Source of the DNA: Roseovarius confluentis
Lineage (GTDB): Bacteria > Pseudomonadota > Alphaproteobacteria > Rhodobacterales > Rhodobacteraceae
DNA length: 64,000 bases
NCBI RefSeq assembly: GCF_002917925.1
Contig: NZ_PPFE01000001.1
Coordinates: 868,001 to 932,000 of the forward strand
Direction of reading: 5' to 3'
Position 1 is the first letter of the stretch. Every line of letters begins with the position of its first letter. Shown here one piece after another: positions 40,680 through 49,579 of this stretch. Under the pieces are notes generated by a model. The model saw only the letters and a list, made by a program, of their open reading frames with translations. It made no database searches and was not told the origin of the DNA. Made by a program: the position numbers and the translations under genes.

Positions 40680-43600
40680 TCAAAGGTCCTCGACCATGAC
40701 CACGCCCTCAAGGCTCTTGATCGCGCCCTTGATCTGGGGCGTCACCGGAAACTCGCGGCCCGCGTCGATCTCCACCTCGCCGGGCAATGCCTCGTTCATC
40801 AGGCAGAACCGGATCGGGCCGCGCCCGCCCCGTGCCGCGGTCGTCGGCGCATTGGTCAACACCTGCGCCACCGACCCGATGGCGGTTTCACTGTCGACGA
40901 AGATTTTCAGCCCGCTGGCGCCCGCATCCGCGACCACCGCATCGGCGGGCTGCACCGACCGCGCCAGCAGCTTCAGCTGATCGCTCTCCATCGTCGCCTC
41001 GACCACGATCACCACCTGGTTGCCGGTTTCCAGATGCTCGCGCGCCACCTCCAGCGTGTCCGAGAACATCGTCACCTCGTAGCCGCCCGTGACATCGCTC
41101 AACTGCACGAAGGCAAAGCGGTTGCCGCGCGCCGATTTCCGCTCCTGCCGTCCGGCGACGACGCCGGCCATCTTCGCCACCACGGCGCCCGACCGTGCCG
41201 CCAGCTCGTTGACCTCGTCCAACGTCTTGACGTCCTTGCGCTTCAGCGCGGCCATGTAGTCGTCCAGCGGATGCCCCGACAGGTAGAAGCCCACCGCGGC
41301 ATATTCCTCGGTCAGCCGCTCCGCAGGCAGCCAGTCCTCGACCGGGCTCAGCCGCGGCTCCGGCAGGTCCTCGCCCGCCTCGCCAAACAGAGACACCTGG
41401 GCCGAGCCCTTCTGTTCATGGATCGCCGCCGAATAGCGCATCAGCGACTCCAGGCTGTCGAACACGCGCCGCCGGTTGCGGTCCAACGCGTCGAACGCCC
41501 CCGACCGCGCCAGCATCTCCAAGGGCCGTTTGCCCACCGCCTTCAGGTCCACCCGCCGCGCGAAATCATAGAGCGTCACGAACGGCTTTTCGCCGCCCCC
41601 GCCCCGGACCTGATCCGGGGCCTCCTCGCCCCCCTCGTGCCGCGCCGCCACGATCAGCCGCATCGCCTCGACGCCCACGTTCTTCAACGCGCCCAAGCCA
41701 TAATGCAGCACGCCGTCCTTCACCTGGAAGGTCGCGTCCGAGCGGTTCACGCAAGGCGGCGCCCAGGGCAATTCCAGCCCCTTCTTCACTTCCTCGAAAT
41801 AGATCGCCAGCTTGTCCGTCAGGTGGATATCGCAGTTCATGACGCCGGCCATGAACTCCACCGGGTGATTGGTCTTCAGCCATGCGGTCTGGTAACTGAC
41901 CACCGCATAGGCCGCCGCGTGCGACTTGTTGAAGCCATAGTTGGCGAACTTGTCCAGAAGGTTCCACACCTCCAGCGCCTTGGCATCATCGACGCCGTTA
42001 TCCTTGGCGCCCGCGATGAACTTGGGCCGCTCGGCATCCATCGCCTCCTGGATCTTCTTGCCCATAGCCCGGCGCAACAGGTCCGCACCGCCAAGCGAAT
42101 ACCCGGCCATCTCCTGCGCGATCTGCATCACCTGTTCCTGGTAAACAATAATGCCCTGCGTCTCGTCCAGGATATGATCCACTGACTTGTGCAGGTAATC
42201 CCGCTCGCTCAGCCCGTTCTTCACCTCGCAATATTTCGGGATGTTCTCCATCGGCCCGGGCCGATAGAGCGCCACAAGCGCCACGATATCCTCGATGCAG
42301 GTGGGCTTCATCCGCTTCAGCGCATCCATCATGCCCGAGCTTTCCACCTGGAACACCGCAACCGTCTTCGCCTTGGCATAAAGCGCATAGGTCTTCTCGT
42401 CATCGAGCGGGATCTGCCCGATATCGTTCTCGGCCCCTTCGTTCGGCTCGTAGATACGGCTGCCATCCGCCGCCGTATGCAAATCCCGCCCCCCGGCATG
42501 GATCTGCTCGATCGCGTTCTGAATGACGGTCAGAGTCTTCAGCCCCAGAAAGTCGAACTTCACCAGCCCCGCCTGCTCGACCCATTTCATGTTGAACTGC
42601 GTCGCCGGCATGTCCGACCGCGGGTCTTGGTAAAGCGGCACCAGCTCATCCAAGGAGCGATCCCCGATCACCACGCCCGCCGCGTGGGTCGAGGCGTTAC
42701 GCAACAGTCCCTCCACCTGCATCCCGTATTTCAGCAGGCGGTCCACGACCTCCTCGTTGCGGGCCTCCTCGCGCAGGCGATCCTCCTGCGCCAATGCCTT
42801 TTCGATGGAAACGGGCTTTACCCCCTCCACCGGGATCATCTTCGACAGGCGGTCCACCTGCCCATAGGGCATCTGCAACACCCGCCCGATATCGCGCACC
42901 GCGGCCTTGGATAAAAGCGCACCGAAGGTGATGATCTGCCCCACCTTGTCGCGCCCATACTTGCCCTGCACGTACTGGATCACCTCTTCCCGGCGATCCA
43001 TGCAAAAGTCGATGTCGAAGTCGGGCATCGACACACGTTCCGGGTTCAAAAACCGCTCGAACAGCAGGCTGTACCGCAGCGGATCAAGGTCCGTGATCGT
43101 CAGCGCATAAGCTACCAGGCTGCCCGCGCCCGACCCGCGCCCCGGCCCCACCGGGATGTCATGGTCCTTGGCCCACTTGATGAAGTCGGCCACGATCAGG
43201 AAGTAACCCGGGAAGCCCATTCCCTCGATGATCCCCAGCTCGAACTCCAGCCGCTTTTCGTACTCCTCGACCGACGCCGCGTGGGGAATGACCGCCAATC
43301 GCTCATTAAGGCCTTCCTTGGCCTGCCGCCGCAACTCGTCCACCTCGTCATCGGCAAAGCGCGGCAGGATCGGGTCGCGCCGATACGCACCAAAGGCACA
43401 GCGCTGCGCGATCTCCACCGTGTTCTCCAGCGCCTCGGGCAGGTCTGCGAACAGCGTCGCCATCTCCGCCGGCGACTTGAAATAATGCTCTGCCGTCAGC
43501 CGCCGCCGCGGCTCGGACTGGTCCACATAGGCGCCTTCCGCGACGCAGATCATCGCGTCATGCGCCTCGTACATCTTGGCCTCGGGAAAATAGACGTCAT

Positions 43601-44228
43601 TCGTCGCCACCAGCGGCAGATCCATGGCATAGGCCATCTCGACAAAGCCGCGCTCGGTCTTGGCCTCGGCCTCCGGCACGCCCGCCTCGCCGCGATGCCG
43701 CTGCAACTCGACATACAGGCGGTCGCCGAAGATCCCCGCCAGCTTCTGCATCAACGCCTCCGCCGCCGGGCGCTGTCCCAGCTGCAAGAGTTTGCCCACG
43801 GCCCCCTCCGGCCCCCCGGTAAGGCAGATCACCGACGCGCCATGCGCCTCGAGGTCCTCGACCGTCAGATGCGCCAGCTGCCCGTCCCCGCGCAGGTACA
43901 GCGCGGAATTGAGCTTCATCAGGTTCTCGTAGCCTTCCTCGTTCTGCGCCAGCAGAACCACCGGCGCGGGCGGCACGGGCCGCTTCCCCGGCTCGGGCGT
44001 CATGTATTGCAGGTCCATCTGGCAGCCCATGATCGGCTGCACCCCCGCCCCCTGCGCCGTGACGGAAAATTCCAGCGCGGCGAACATGTTGTTGGTGTCG
44101 GTCACGGCCACCGCCGGCATCTGGTGCCTGGTGCAAAGGTCGGTCAGCTTTTTCAGCCGCACGGCCCCTTCCAGCAGGGAATACTCGGTATGGACGCGAA
44201 GATGGATGAATCGGGGGGAACTGCTCAT
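40680..44228 (-). CDS. dnaE: DNA polymerase III subunit alpha
   Basis: The 1182-residue protein is the replicative polymerase: an N-terminal PHP domain (FIHLRVHTEYSLLEGAVRLK, DTNNMFAALEFS), the catalytic palm with PDFDIDFCMDRRE and GRGSGAGSLVAYALTITDLDP, the helix-hairpin tail and an OB-fold region near the end (GAVVAKMAGVVAGRQERKSARGNRFAFVQLSD). An in-frame insertion around RHEGGEEAPDQVRGGGGEKPF (split by the palindrome at 41602-41620) interrupts a normally short loop; it lies away from the active site. It would extend DNA with the beta clamp in the replisome. Confidence 0.96.
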   Translation of the reverse strand: MSSSPRFIHLRVHTEYSLLEGAVRLKKLTDLCTRHQMPAVAVTDTNNMFAALEFSVTAQGAGVQPIMGCQMDLQYMTPEPGKRPVPPAPVVLLAQNEEGYENLMKLNSALYLRGDGQLAHLTVEDLEAHGASVICLTGGPEGAVGKLLQLGQRPAAEALMQKLAGIFGDRLYVELQRHRGEAGVPEAEAKTERGFVEMAYAMDLPLVATNDVYFPEAKMYEAHDAMICVAEGAYVDQSEPRRRLTAEHYFKSPAEMATLFADLPEALENTVEIAQRCAFGAYRRDPILPRFADDEVDELRRQAKEGLNERLAVIPHAASVEEYEKRLEFELGIIEGMGFPGYFLIVADFIKWAKDHDIPVGPGRGSGAGSLVAYALTITDLDPLRYSLLFERFLNPERVSMPDFDIDFCMDRREEVIQYVQGKYGRDKVGQIITFGALLSKAAVRDIGRVLQMPYGQVDRLSKMIPVEGVKPVSIEKALAQEDRLREEARNEEVVDRLLKYGMQVEGLLRNASTHAAGVVIGDRSLDELVPLYQDPRSDMPATQFNMKWVEQAGLVKFDFLGLKTLTVIQNAIEQIHAGGRDLHTAADGSRIYEPNEGAENDIGQIPLDDEKTYALYAKAKTVAVFQVESSGMMDALKRMKPTCIEDIVALVALYRPGPMENIPKYCEVKNGLSERDYLHKSVDHILDETQGIIVYQEQVMQIAQEMAGYSLGGADLLRRAMGKKIQEAMDAERPKFIAGAKDNGVDDAKALEVWNLLDKFANYGFNKSHAAAYAVVSYQTAWLKTNHPVEFMAGVMNCDIHLTDKLAIYFEEVKKGLELPWAPPCVNRSDATFQVKDGVLHYGLGALKNVGVEAMRLIVAARHEGGEEAPDQVRGGGGEKPFVTLYDFARRVDLKAVGKRPLEMLARSGAFDALDRNRRRVFDSLESLMRYSAAIHEQKGSAQVSLFGEAGEDLPEPRLSPVEDWLPAERLTEEYAAVGFYLSGHPLDDYMAALKRKDVKTLDEVNELAARSGAVVAKMAGVVAGRQERKSARGNRFAFVQLSDVTGGYEVTMFSDTLEVAREHLETGNQVVIVVEATMESDQLKLLARSVQPADAVVADAGASGLKIFVDSETAIGSVAQVLTNAPTTAARGGRGPIRFCLMNEALPGEVEIDAGREFPVTPQIKGAIKSLEGVVMVEDL
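41602..41620. repeat. Palindromic element inserted in frame within dnaE
   Basis: CCCCGGA (41602-41608) and TCCGGGG (41614-41620) form a perfect seven-base inverted repeat with a five-base spacer. On the coding strand it encodes APDQVRGG within an 18-residue Gly/Glu-rich stretch not expected in the family at this loop. Such GGACCTGATCCGG-type palindromes occur scattered, often in frame inside genes, in alphaproteobacteria. Confidence 0.7.
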
Positions 44229-44393
44229 ACCGACACACTATCCAGCACCGCTCCCTTCGCCAAGCCCGACATCTGCCCAAATCCGCATCACCCGGACCGG
44301 CCCGACGCCGCGTATCCCACGCCCCCCATTGCCGTTCCCGCCCGCCTTGCGCTAACAGGGACGGGGACCGCGAAACCGGGGGGACAACGGCGC

Positions 44394-45911
44394 GTGACGG
44401 AACCGCTGCTCAGCATCGACGGGCTGACCAAGGCCTATCCCGGCGTGGTCGCCAACGAGGATGTCAGCTTTGACATCCACGCCGGCGAGGTGCACGCCCT
44501 CCTGGGTGAAAACGGCGCGGGCAAGTCGACGCTGGTCAAGATGATCTACGGGCTGGTCAAGCCCGACAGCGGCACTATGCACCTGCATGGATCGCCCTTC
44601 GCTCCGTCCGAACCCAGCGACGCACGCCGCCACGGCGTTGCGATGGTGTTCCAGCACTTCTCGCTTTTCGACGCGCTCACCGTGGCCGAAAACGTGGCCC
44701 TCGGCATGGAAACCCCGCCCCCCATGCGCACCCTCGCCGCCCGTATCCGAGAGGTCTCGGAAACCTACGGCCTGCCGCTCGACCCCGGGCGCACCGTGGG
44801 GGACCTCTCGGCAGGCGAACGCCAGCGGGTCGAGATCATCCGCTGCCTGCTGCAGGACCCGCGCCTGCTGATCATGGACGAACCCACCTCGGTGCTGACC
44901 CCGCAAGAGGTCGCGATCCTCTTCAAGACCTTGCAGAAGCTCACCTCCGAGGGTGTGGCGATCCTCTACATCTCCCACAAGCTCGAAGAAATCCGCACGC
45001 TCTGCAACCGCGCCACGGTCCTGCGCCGGGGCCGCAACGTCGGCACCTGCGACCCGGCGCAGACCACGGCGCACGCCATGGCCGAGATGATGGTCGGCAG
45101 CGCCTTCGAGACGCCCGCCCGGCGCGACACCAAAACCGGCGCCCCGCGCCTCACGCTCGACGCGCTGTCGGTTCGCGCGCCCTCGGCCTTCGGCACCGCG
45201 CTTCGGGACGTGTCGCTCACCCTGCACGCGGGTGAAATCCTCGGCATCGGCGGCGTCGCGGGCAACGGGCAGGACGAACTTCTCGCCGCGCTTTCGGGCG
45301 AGTTGCCTGTGACGCCCGACGCCCTGCGTCTCGACGACAAACCCATCGGCCGCCTGCCCCCGCAGGCCCGGCGCGACCTCGGTCTTTTCGCGGCCCCCGA
45401 GGAACGGCTGGGCCACGCTGCCGCCCCCGAGATGAGCCTGACAGAAAACAGCCTGCTCACCGGCGCCACCAAGCAGAATCTCTCCAACCGCGGCTTCCTG
45501 AACTGGCCCCGCGCACAGAGCTTCGCCGAGAAGGTGATCGCTGCGTTCGACGTTCGCACCCCCGGGCCCAACACCGCCGCGCGCGCCCTGTCCGGTGGCA
45601 ACCTGCAGAAATTCGTCATCGGGCGCGAGATGGCGCACGACCCCGAGGCTCTGATCGTCAACCAGCCCACCTGGGGCGTCGACGCCGCCGCCGCCGCCTT
45701 CATCCGGCAGGCTCTGATGGACCTCGCCGCCAAGGGGGCCGCCATCCTTGTCATAAGCCAGGACCTCGACGAGCTGATGCAGATCTCCGACCGTTTCGCC
45801 GCGCTCAACGCGGGCCGGCTTTCGGACATCCACCCCACCGCCGACCTGACGACCGAGCAGGTGGGCCTGATGATGGGCGGCGCGCACGACATGGAGGTGG
45901 CGCATGTCTGA
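44394..45911 (+). CDS. BMP-family nucleoside-type ABC transporter, duplicated ATP-binding protein
   Basis: The 505-residue protein carries two ATPase domains. The first has Walker A GENGAGKST, the signature LSAGERQRVEI and Walker B LLIMDEPTSVL; the second has a degenerate Walker A (GGVAGNGQDELLAAL), the signature LSGGNLQKFVIGREM and EALIVNQPTWGVD. This is the RbsA-like duplicated ATPase of nucleoside or sugar importers (YufO/NupO type). The start is GTG at 44394 with GGGGGGACAACG upstream. It is the first gene of a four-gene importer operon, divergent from dnaE. Confidence 0.92.
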   Translation: MTEPLLSIDGLTKAYPGVVANEDVSFDIHAGEVHALLGENGAGKSTLVKMIYGLVKPDSGTMHLHGSPFAPSEPSDARRHGVAMVFQHFSLFDALTVAENVALGMETPPPMRTLAARIREVSETYGLPLDPGRTVGDLSAGERQRVEIIRCLLQDPRLLIMDEPTSVLTPQEVAILFKTLQKLTSEGVAILYISHKLEEIRTLCNRATVLRRGRNVGTCDPAQTTAHAMAEMMVGSAFETPARRDTKTGAPRLTLDALSVRAPSAFGTALRDVSLTLHAGEILGIGGVAGNGQDELLAALSGELPVTPDALRLDDKPIGRLPPQARRDLGLFAAPEERLGHAAAPEMSLTENSLLTGATKQNLSNRGFLNWPRAQSFAEKVIAAFDVRTPGPNTAARALSGGNLQKFVIGREMAHDPEALIVNQPTWGVDAAAAAFIRQALMDLAAKGAAILVISQDLDELMQISDRFAALNAGRLSDIHPTADLTTEQVGLMMGGAHDMEVAHV

Positions 45912-45923
45912 GCCCGCGCACCA

Positions 45924-45960
45924 AGAGTATCTTGCCTCCTGCGGGGATATTTTCAGCCAG
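45924..45960. repeat. Interspersed motif between transporter genes
   Basis: AGAGTATCTTGCC, a 12-base GC spacer with GGGG, then GATATTTTCAGCCAG. It is related in reverse orientation to the AAATACTCAA motifs at 35950. It sits directly after the ATPase gene, where otherwise the permease start would be expected. Confidence 0.4.
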
Positions 45961-45992
45961 GGGAAGAAACGGCATTCCGCCCCCGGCACGGG

Positions 45993-47084
45993 ATGCACCC
46001 CGTGCTGAAACTCGAGCGCCGCCCTCAGCCGTCCCGCACCTGGTCGGCGCTGGCCCCGGTGCTGGCGGTGCTGATCACCATGTTCGCCGGTGGCGCGATG
46101 TTCGCCGCGCTCGGGCAAGACCCGGTCGAGGCGATCCGCACGATCTTCTGGGAGCCGCTTTTCGGCGAATTTGCCCGCTTCGACCGCCCGCAACTTCTGG
46201 TAAAGGCCGCGCCACTGACCCTCATCGCCATCGGCCTCGCGCTTGGCTTCCGGGCGAACATCTGGAACATCGGCGCCGAGGGGCAATACATCATCGGCGC
46301 ACTCACCGGCGCGGGCGTGGGGCTGGCTTTCTATCCCACCGAGTCCGCCCTGATCTTCCCGCTGATGGTCGTCGCGGGCGCCCTTGGCGGCTGGGCCTGG
46401 GCCATGATCCCCGGCCTTCTGAAGGTCCGCTTCGGCACCAACGAGATCCTCGTGTCGCTGATGCTGGTCTACGTGGCCGAACAGCTCCTGGCCAAGATGG
46501 CGCTGGGCCTGCTGCGCAATCCCGAAGGCCGCGGCTTTCCCGGCTCGCGCAGCCTGCGCGACTATCCGTCGGCCCATAACGCCGAGCTCTTCGCGGGGAC
46601 CGGCATCCACTGGGGCGTCGTCGCCGCCCTGATCGCCGTGATCTTCGCCTACATCCTGCTCGCGCGGCACATGCTGGGCTTTCATATCAAGCTGTCGGGC
46701 CAAGCGCCCCGCGCCGCGCGGTTCGCGGGCGTGAACCCGGCGCGCCTGACGCTGATCTGCCTCGGAATTTCCGGCGCGCTGGCGGGGCTTGCCGGAATGT
46801 TCGAGGTCGCGGGCCCGGCAGGCCAGATCAATATCGACTTCAACGTGGGCTACGGCTTCACCGCCATCATCGTCGCATTCCTTGGCCGTCTGCACCCTGT
46901 CGGAATCCTGCTGGCAGCACTGCTGATGGCACTCACCTACATCGGCGGCGAGCTTGCCGAAACCAATCTCGGCCTGCCTGCCGCCGCGATCCAGATGTTC
47001 CAGGGCATGCTGCTCTTCTTCCTTCTGGCCGTGGACCTTCTGACCCATTTCCGCCTGCGCTGGCGCAGGGCCGAGGTCGCGTGA
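45993..47084 (+). CDS. BMP-family ABC transporter permease 1
   Basis: The 363-residue protein has about eight to ten membrane helices and the BPD_transp_2 pattern: LTLIAIGLALGFRANIWNIGAEGQYIIGAL, RFGTNEILVSLMLVYVAEQL, GANPARL-like AGVNPARLTLICLGISGALAGLAGMFEV. Residues 20-350 fit a nucleoside (YufP-type) permease. Its stop shares one base with the next permease start. The 81-base gap upstream carries an interspersed repeat (45924-45960); an ATG at 45904 overlaps the ATPase stop but opens a frame that ends soon, so the real 5' end may have been altered there. Confidence 0.9.
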   Translation: MHPVLKLERRPQPSRTWSALAPVLAVLITMFAGGAMFAALGQDPVEAIRTIFWEPLFGEFARFDRPQLLVKAAPLTLIAIGLALGFRANIWNIGAEGQYIIGALTGAGVGLAFYPTESALIFPLMVVAGALGGWAWAMIPGLLKVRFGTNEILVSLMLVYVAEQLLAKMALGLLRNPEGRGFPGSRSLRDYPSAHNAELFAGTGIHWGVVAALIAVIFAYILLARHMLGFHIKLSGQAPRAARFAGVNPARLTLICLGISGALAGLAGMFEVAGPAGQINIDFNVGYGFTAIIVAFLGRLHPVGILLAALLMALTYIGGELAETNLGLPAAAIQMFQGMLLFFLLAVDLLTHFRLRWRRAEVA

Positions 47085-48004
47085 TGGACCTTTCCGCGAT
47101 CGACCCGACGCTGCTCCTGGCCTCGCTCATCGTGGCCTCCACGCCCATCCTGCTGGCCGCCCTCGGCGAACTTGTCGTGGAACGCGCAGGCGTGCTGAAC
47201 CTCGGGGTCGAGGGAATGATGATCACCGGCGCGATCTGCGGCTTCGCCATCGCGGTCAACACCGGCTCGCCCGTCATCGGCTTCGTGGCCGCGGCCTTCG
47301 GCGGCGCCATCCTGTCGTTGCTCTTCGCGCTGCTGACGCAATTCGCGCTGGCCAACCAGGTTGCCTCCGGCCTTGCGCTCACGCTCTTCGGGCTGGGACT
47401 AAGCGCCCTTCTGGGCCAGGGCTACCAGGGCATCAAGCCCCCGCCGACGCGCAGTCTCGACATTCCCGTATTGTCGGACATCCCAGTCCTGGGCCCCATC
47501 CTCTTTTCCCATGACCTGATGGTCTATCTCGCGCTCGCGCTCGTCGCCGCCGTCTGGGCCATGCTGAAATATACCCGCGCCGGCCTGATCCTGCGCGCGG
47601 TGGGCGAAAACCACGATGCCGCGCACGCCCTGGGCTACAAGGTCGTGCGCGTGCGCCTCCTGGCGATCCTTTTCGGCGGCGCCTGCGCGGGGTTGGGCGG
47701 CGCCTACCTTTCCCTCGTGCGCGTTCCGCAATGGACCGAAGGCATGACCGCCGGTTCCGGCTGGATCGCGCTGGCGCTCGTGGTCTTCGCCAGCTGGAAA
47801 GCGGGCCGCGTTCTTCTGGGCGCCTGGCTTTTCGGCGGCATCTCGGTGCTGCAACTGAACCTCCAGCCCACGGGCATCCCGATCCCGGTCGAATACCTTT
47901 CCATGTCGCCCTACTTGATCACCATCCTCGTGCTGGTCATCATGTCTGGCGACAAATCCCGCGCACCCGGATCCCTGGGCCGCACGTTCCATGCCTCGCA
48001 ATGA
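47084..48004 (+). CDS. BMP-family ABC transporter permease 2
   Basis: The 306-residue protein has about eight to nine membrane segments with the permease motifs TPILLAALGELVVERAGVLNLGVEGMM (early) and GYKVVRVRLLAILFGGACAGLGGAYLSL (coupling region). This is the second permease of nucleoside importers (YufQ type). The ATG at 47084 shares a base with the preceding stop; a GTG three bases earlier is an alternative. The end is 28 bases from the substrate-binding protein gene. Confidence 0.92.
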   Translation: MDLSAIDPTLLLASLIVASTPILLAALGELVVERAGVLNLGVEGMMITGAICGFAIAVNTGSPVIGFVAAAFGGAILSLLFALLTQFALANQVASGLALTLFGLGLSALLGQGYQGIKPPPTRSLDIPVLSDIPVLGPILFSHDLMVYLALALVAAVWAMLKYTRAGLILRAVGENHDAAHALGYKVVRVRLLAILFGGACAGLGGAYLSLVRVPQWTEGMTAGSGWIALALVVFASWKAGRVLLGAWLFGGISVLQLNLQPTGIPIPVEYLSMSPYLITILVLVIMSGDKSRAPGSLGRTFHASQ

Positions 48005-48032
48005 GGCCAACCACACCAACAGGGAGTTCTTC

Positions 48033-49106
48033 ATGACCCTCACCCGCATCCTGAGCGCCGCCGCCCTGACGCTCGGCCTCGCCCTGCCCGCGCTGGCGCA
48101 AGACAAGACCAAGGTCGGCTTCATCTACGTCGGCCCCATCGGCGATGGCGGCTGGACCTATGAACACGACCAGGGCCGCCTCGCCGTCGAGGAACATTTC
48201 GGCGACCAGGTCGAAACCGTCTTCCAGGAAAGCGTGCCCGAGGGCAACGATGCCGAACGCGCGATCATGCAGATGGCGCGGCGCGGCGCGGACCTGATCT
48301 TCACCACGTCCTTCGGCTACATGGACAGCACGATCAACGTCGCCAGGGAATTTCCGGACGTGAAGTTCGAACATGCAACCGGCTACAAGACCGCCGATAA
48401 CGTCTCGGTCTACTCCGCCCGCTTCTACGAGGGCCGCGCGATCCAGGGCCATATCGCCGGCAAGATGACGGAATCGAACATCATCGGCTACATCGCCTCC
48501 TACCCCATCCCCGAGGTGATCCGCGGCATCAACGCCGCCTATATCCACGCCAAGAAGGTCAATCCTGATGTCGAGTTCAAGGTGATCTGGGCCTACACGT
48601 GGTTCGATCCCCCGAAAGAGGCCGACGCCGCCACCGCCCTCATCGACCAGGGCGCCGACGTGATCCTGCAACACACCGACAGCACCGCGCCCCAGGCCGC
48701 GGCGGAAAAGGCCGGGGGCGTCATCACCTTCGGCCAGGCCTCGGACATGGCCGAGTACAAGCCCACCCCGCGTGTGAGTTCCATCATCGACAACTGGGCG
48801 CCCTACTACATTGCCCGCACCCAGGCGGTGATCGACGGCACGTGGGAAAGCACCGAGACATGGGACGGCATCGCCCCTGGCATGGTCGAGATCGGCGAGA
48901 TCACCGATGCCGTGCCCGCCGACGTCAAGGAAGAGGCTCTCGCGATGAAAGAGGCCATCGCGTCGGGCGACTACCACCCCTTCACCGGACCGCTGAACCG
49001 CCAGGACGGATCGGCCTGGCTGGCCGAAGGCGAAGTGGCCGATGACGGCACGCTTCTCGGGATGGACTTCTTCGTCGAAGGCCTCACCGCCGAAATCCCT
49101 CAGTAA
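48033..49106 (+). CDS. BMP family periplasmic substrate-binding protein
   Basis: The 357-residue protein starts with a signal peptide (MTLTRILSAAALTLGLALPALA) followed by the Bmp/PnrA-like domain: KVGFIYVGPIGDGGWTYEHDQGR, ARRGADLIFTTSFGYMDSTINVA, NIIGYIASYPIPEVIRGINA and the HTDSTAPQAAAEKAG segment. Members bind nucleosides, purines or related compounds. It is last in the operon, unlike the usual first place. The start at 48033 follows AGGGAGTTCTTC. Confidence 0.92.
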   Translation: MTLTRILSAAALTLGLALPALAQDKTKVGFIYVGPIGDGGWTYEHDQGRLAVEEHFGDQVETVFQESVPEGNDAERAIMQMARRGADLIFTTSFGYMDSTINVAREFPDVKFEHATGYKTADNVSVYSARFYEGRAIQGHIAGKMTESNIIGYIASYPIPEVIRGINAAYIHAKKVNPDVEFKVIWAYTWFDPPKEADAATALIDQGADVILQHTDSTAPQAAAEKAGGVITFGQASDMAEYKPTPRVSSIIDNWAPYYIARTQAVIDGTWESTETWDGIAPGMVEIGEITDAVPADVKEEALAMKEAIASGDYHPFTGPLNRQDGSAWLAEGEVADDGTLLGMDFFVEGLTAEIPQ

Positions 49107-49176
49107 GTCGTGAGGGGCCGCCACTCCTGCCCATGCAGTGCAGAACACAGAGCTGTTCAGGGCGGCCCGATGACAA

Positions 49177-49214
49177 GCACCCCACGTCCGGGGCAAAGTT
49201 GGGGCGTGGGGTGC
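49177..49214. repeat. Inverted repeat GCACCCCACG / CGTGGGGTGC
   Basis: GCACCCCACG (49177-49186) and CGTGGGGTGC (49205-49214) are perfectly complementary over ten bases with an 18-base loop that also contains GGGG runs. No T-run follows, so a terminator is unlikely. Confidence 0.6.
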
Positions 49215-49510
49215 GATCGATAACGGCTTTACGGACAAGGCTTTTTTCGTGTCGCAAGCCGCGCGATTGCCAGACCGCGGGCTGGCGACCGACAGATCTT
49301 CGGTGCACTTTATCCCCGCAAACTCCGAGAAACTTCAGTGCGACACACCATCGGCACCCAATCGCCAGCCCGGGGGGCGGTCTGGCGATCGCGCGGCGGC
49401 CTGCGGCCTTGATTCCGCGCGGCACAAAACCAGCGATAGCAAAAGGAGCTCCAAGCGGTCATTGCTCTCCGCGCCCACTGCGAACTCTCGCTTTCATCAT
49501 CCATTGCGAA

Positions 49511-49537
49511 GCCCCGCCAACCCGGCGGGGCTTTCTT
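49511..49537 (+). terminator. Rho-independent terminator, plus strand
   Basis: GCCCCGCC (49511-49518) and GGCGGGGC (49524-49531) with a five-base loop, followed by TTTCTTC. It would end transcripts coming from the BMP operon or from the structured region above; it lies 49 bases before the end of the convergent Hint-domain gene. Confidence 0.85.
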
Positions 49538-49579
49538 CTGTGGGGCGTCGGTATGATGCCCCTTGGAACCACCGTCGCT

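Larger units (their letters stand above)
49107..49579. other. 473-bp non-coding stretch with inverted repeats
   Basis: No gene is visible. The stretch holds several inverted repeats: GGGCCGCC and GGGCGGCCC flanking 49114-49168, the pair at 49177-49214, and the terminator at 49511-49531. The combination of structures ended by an intrinsic terminator on the plus strand is compatible with a leader or small RNA, but no known RNA family is recognised. Confidence 0.45.

Noticed and set aside
44352..47048. 898-codon minus-strand frame over the BMP transporter genes
   Set aside because: Shadow of clear ATPase and permease genes; no conserved segment in the antisense reading.
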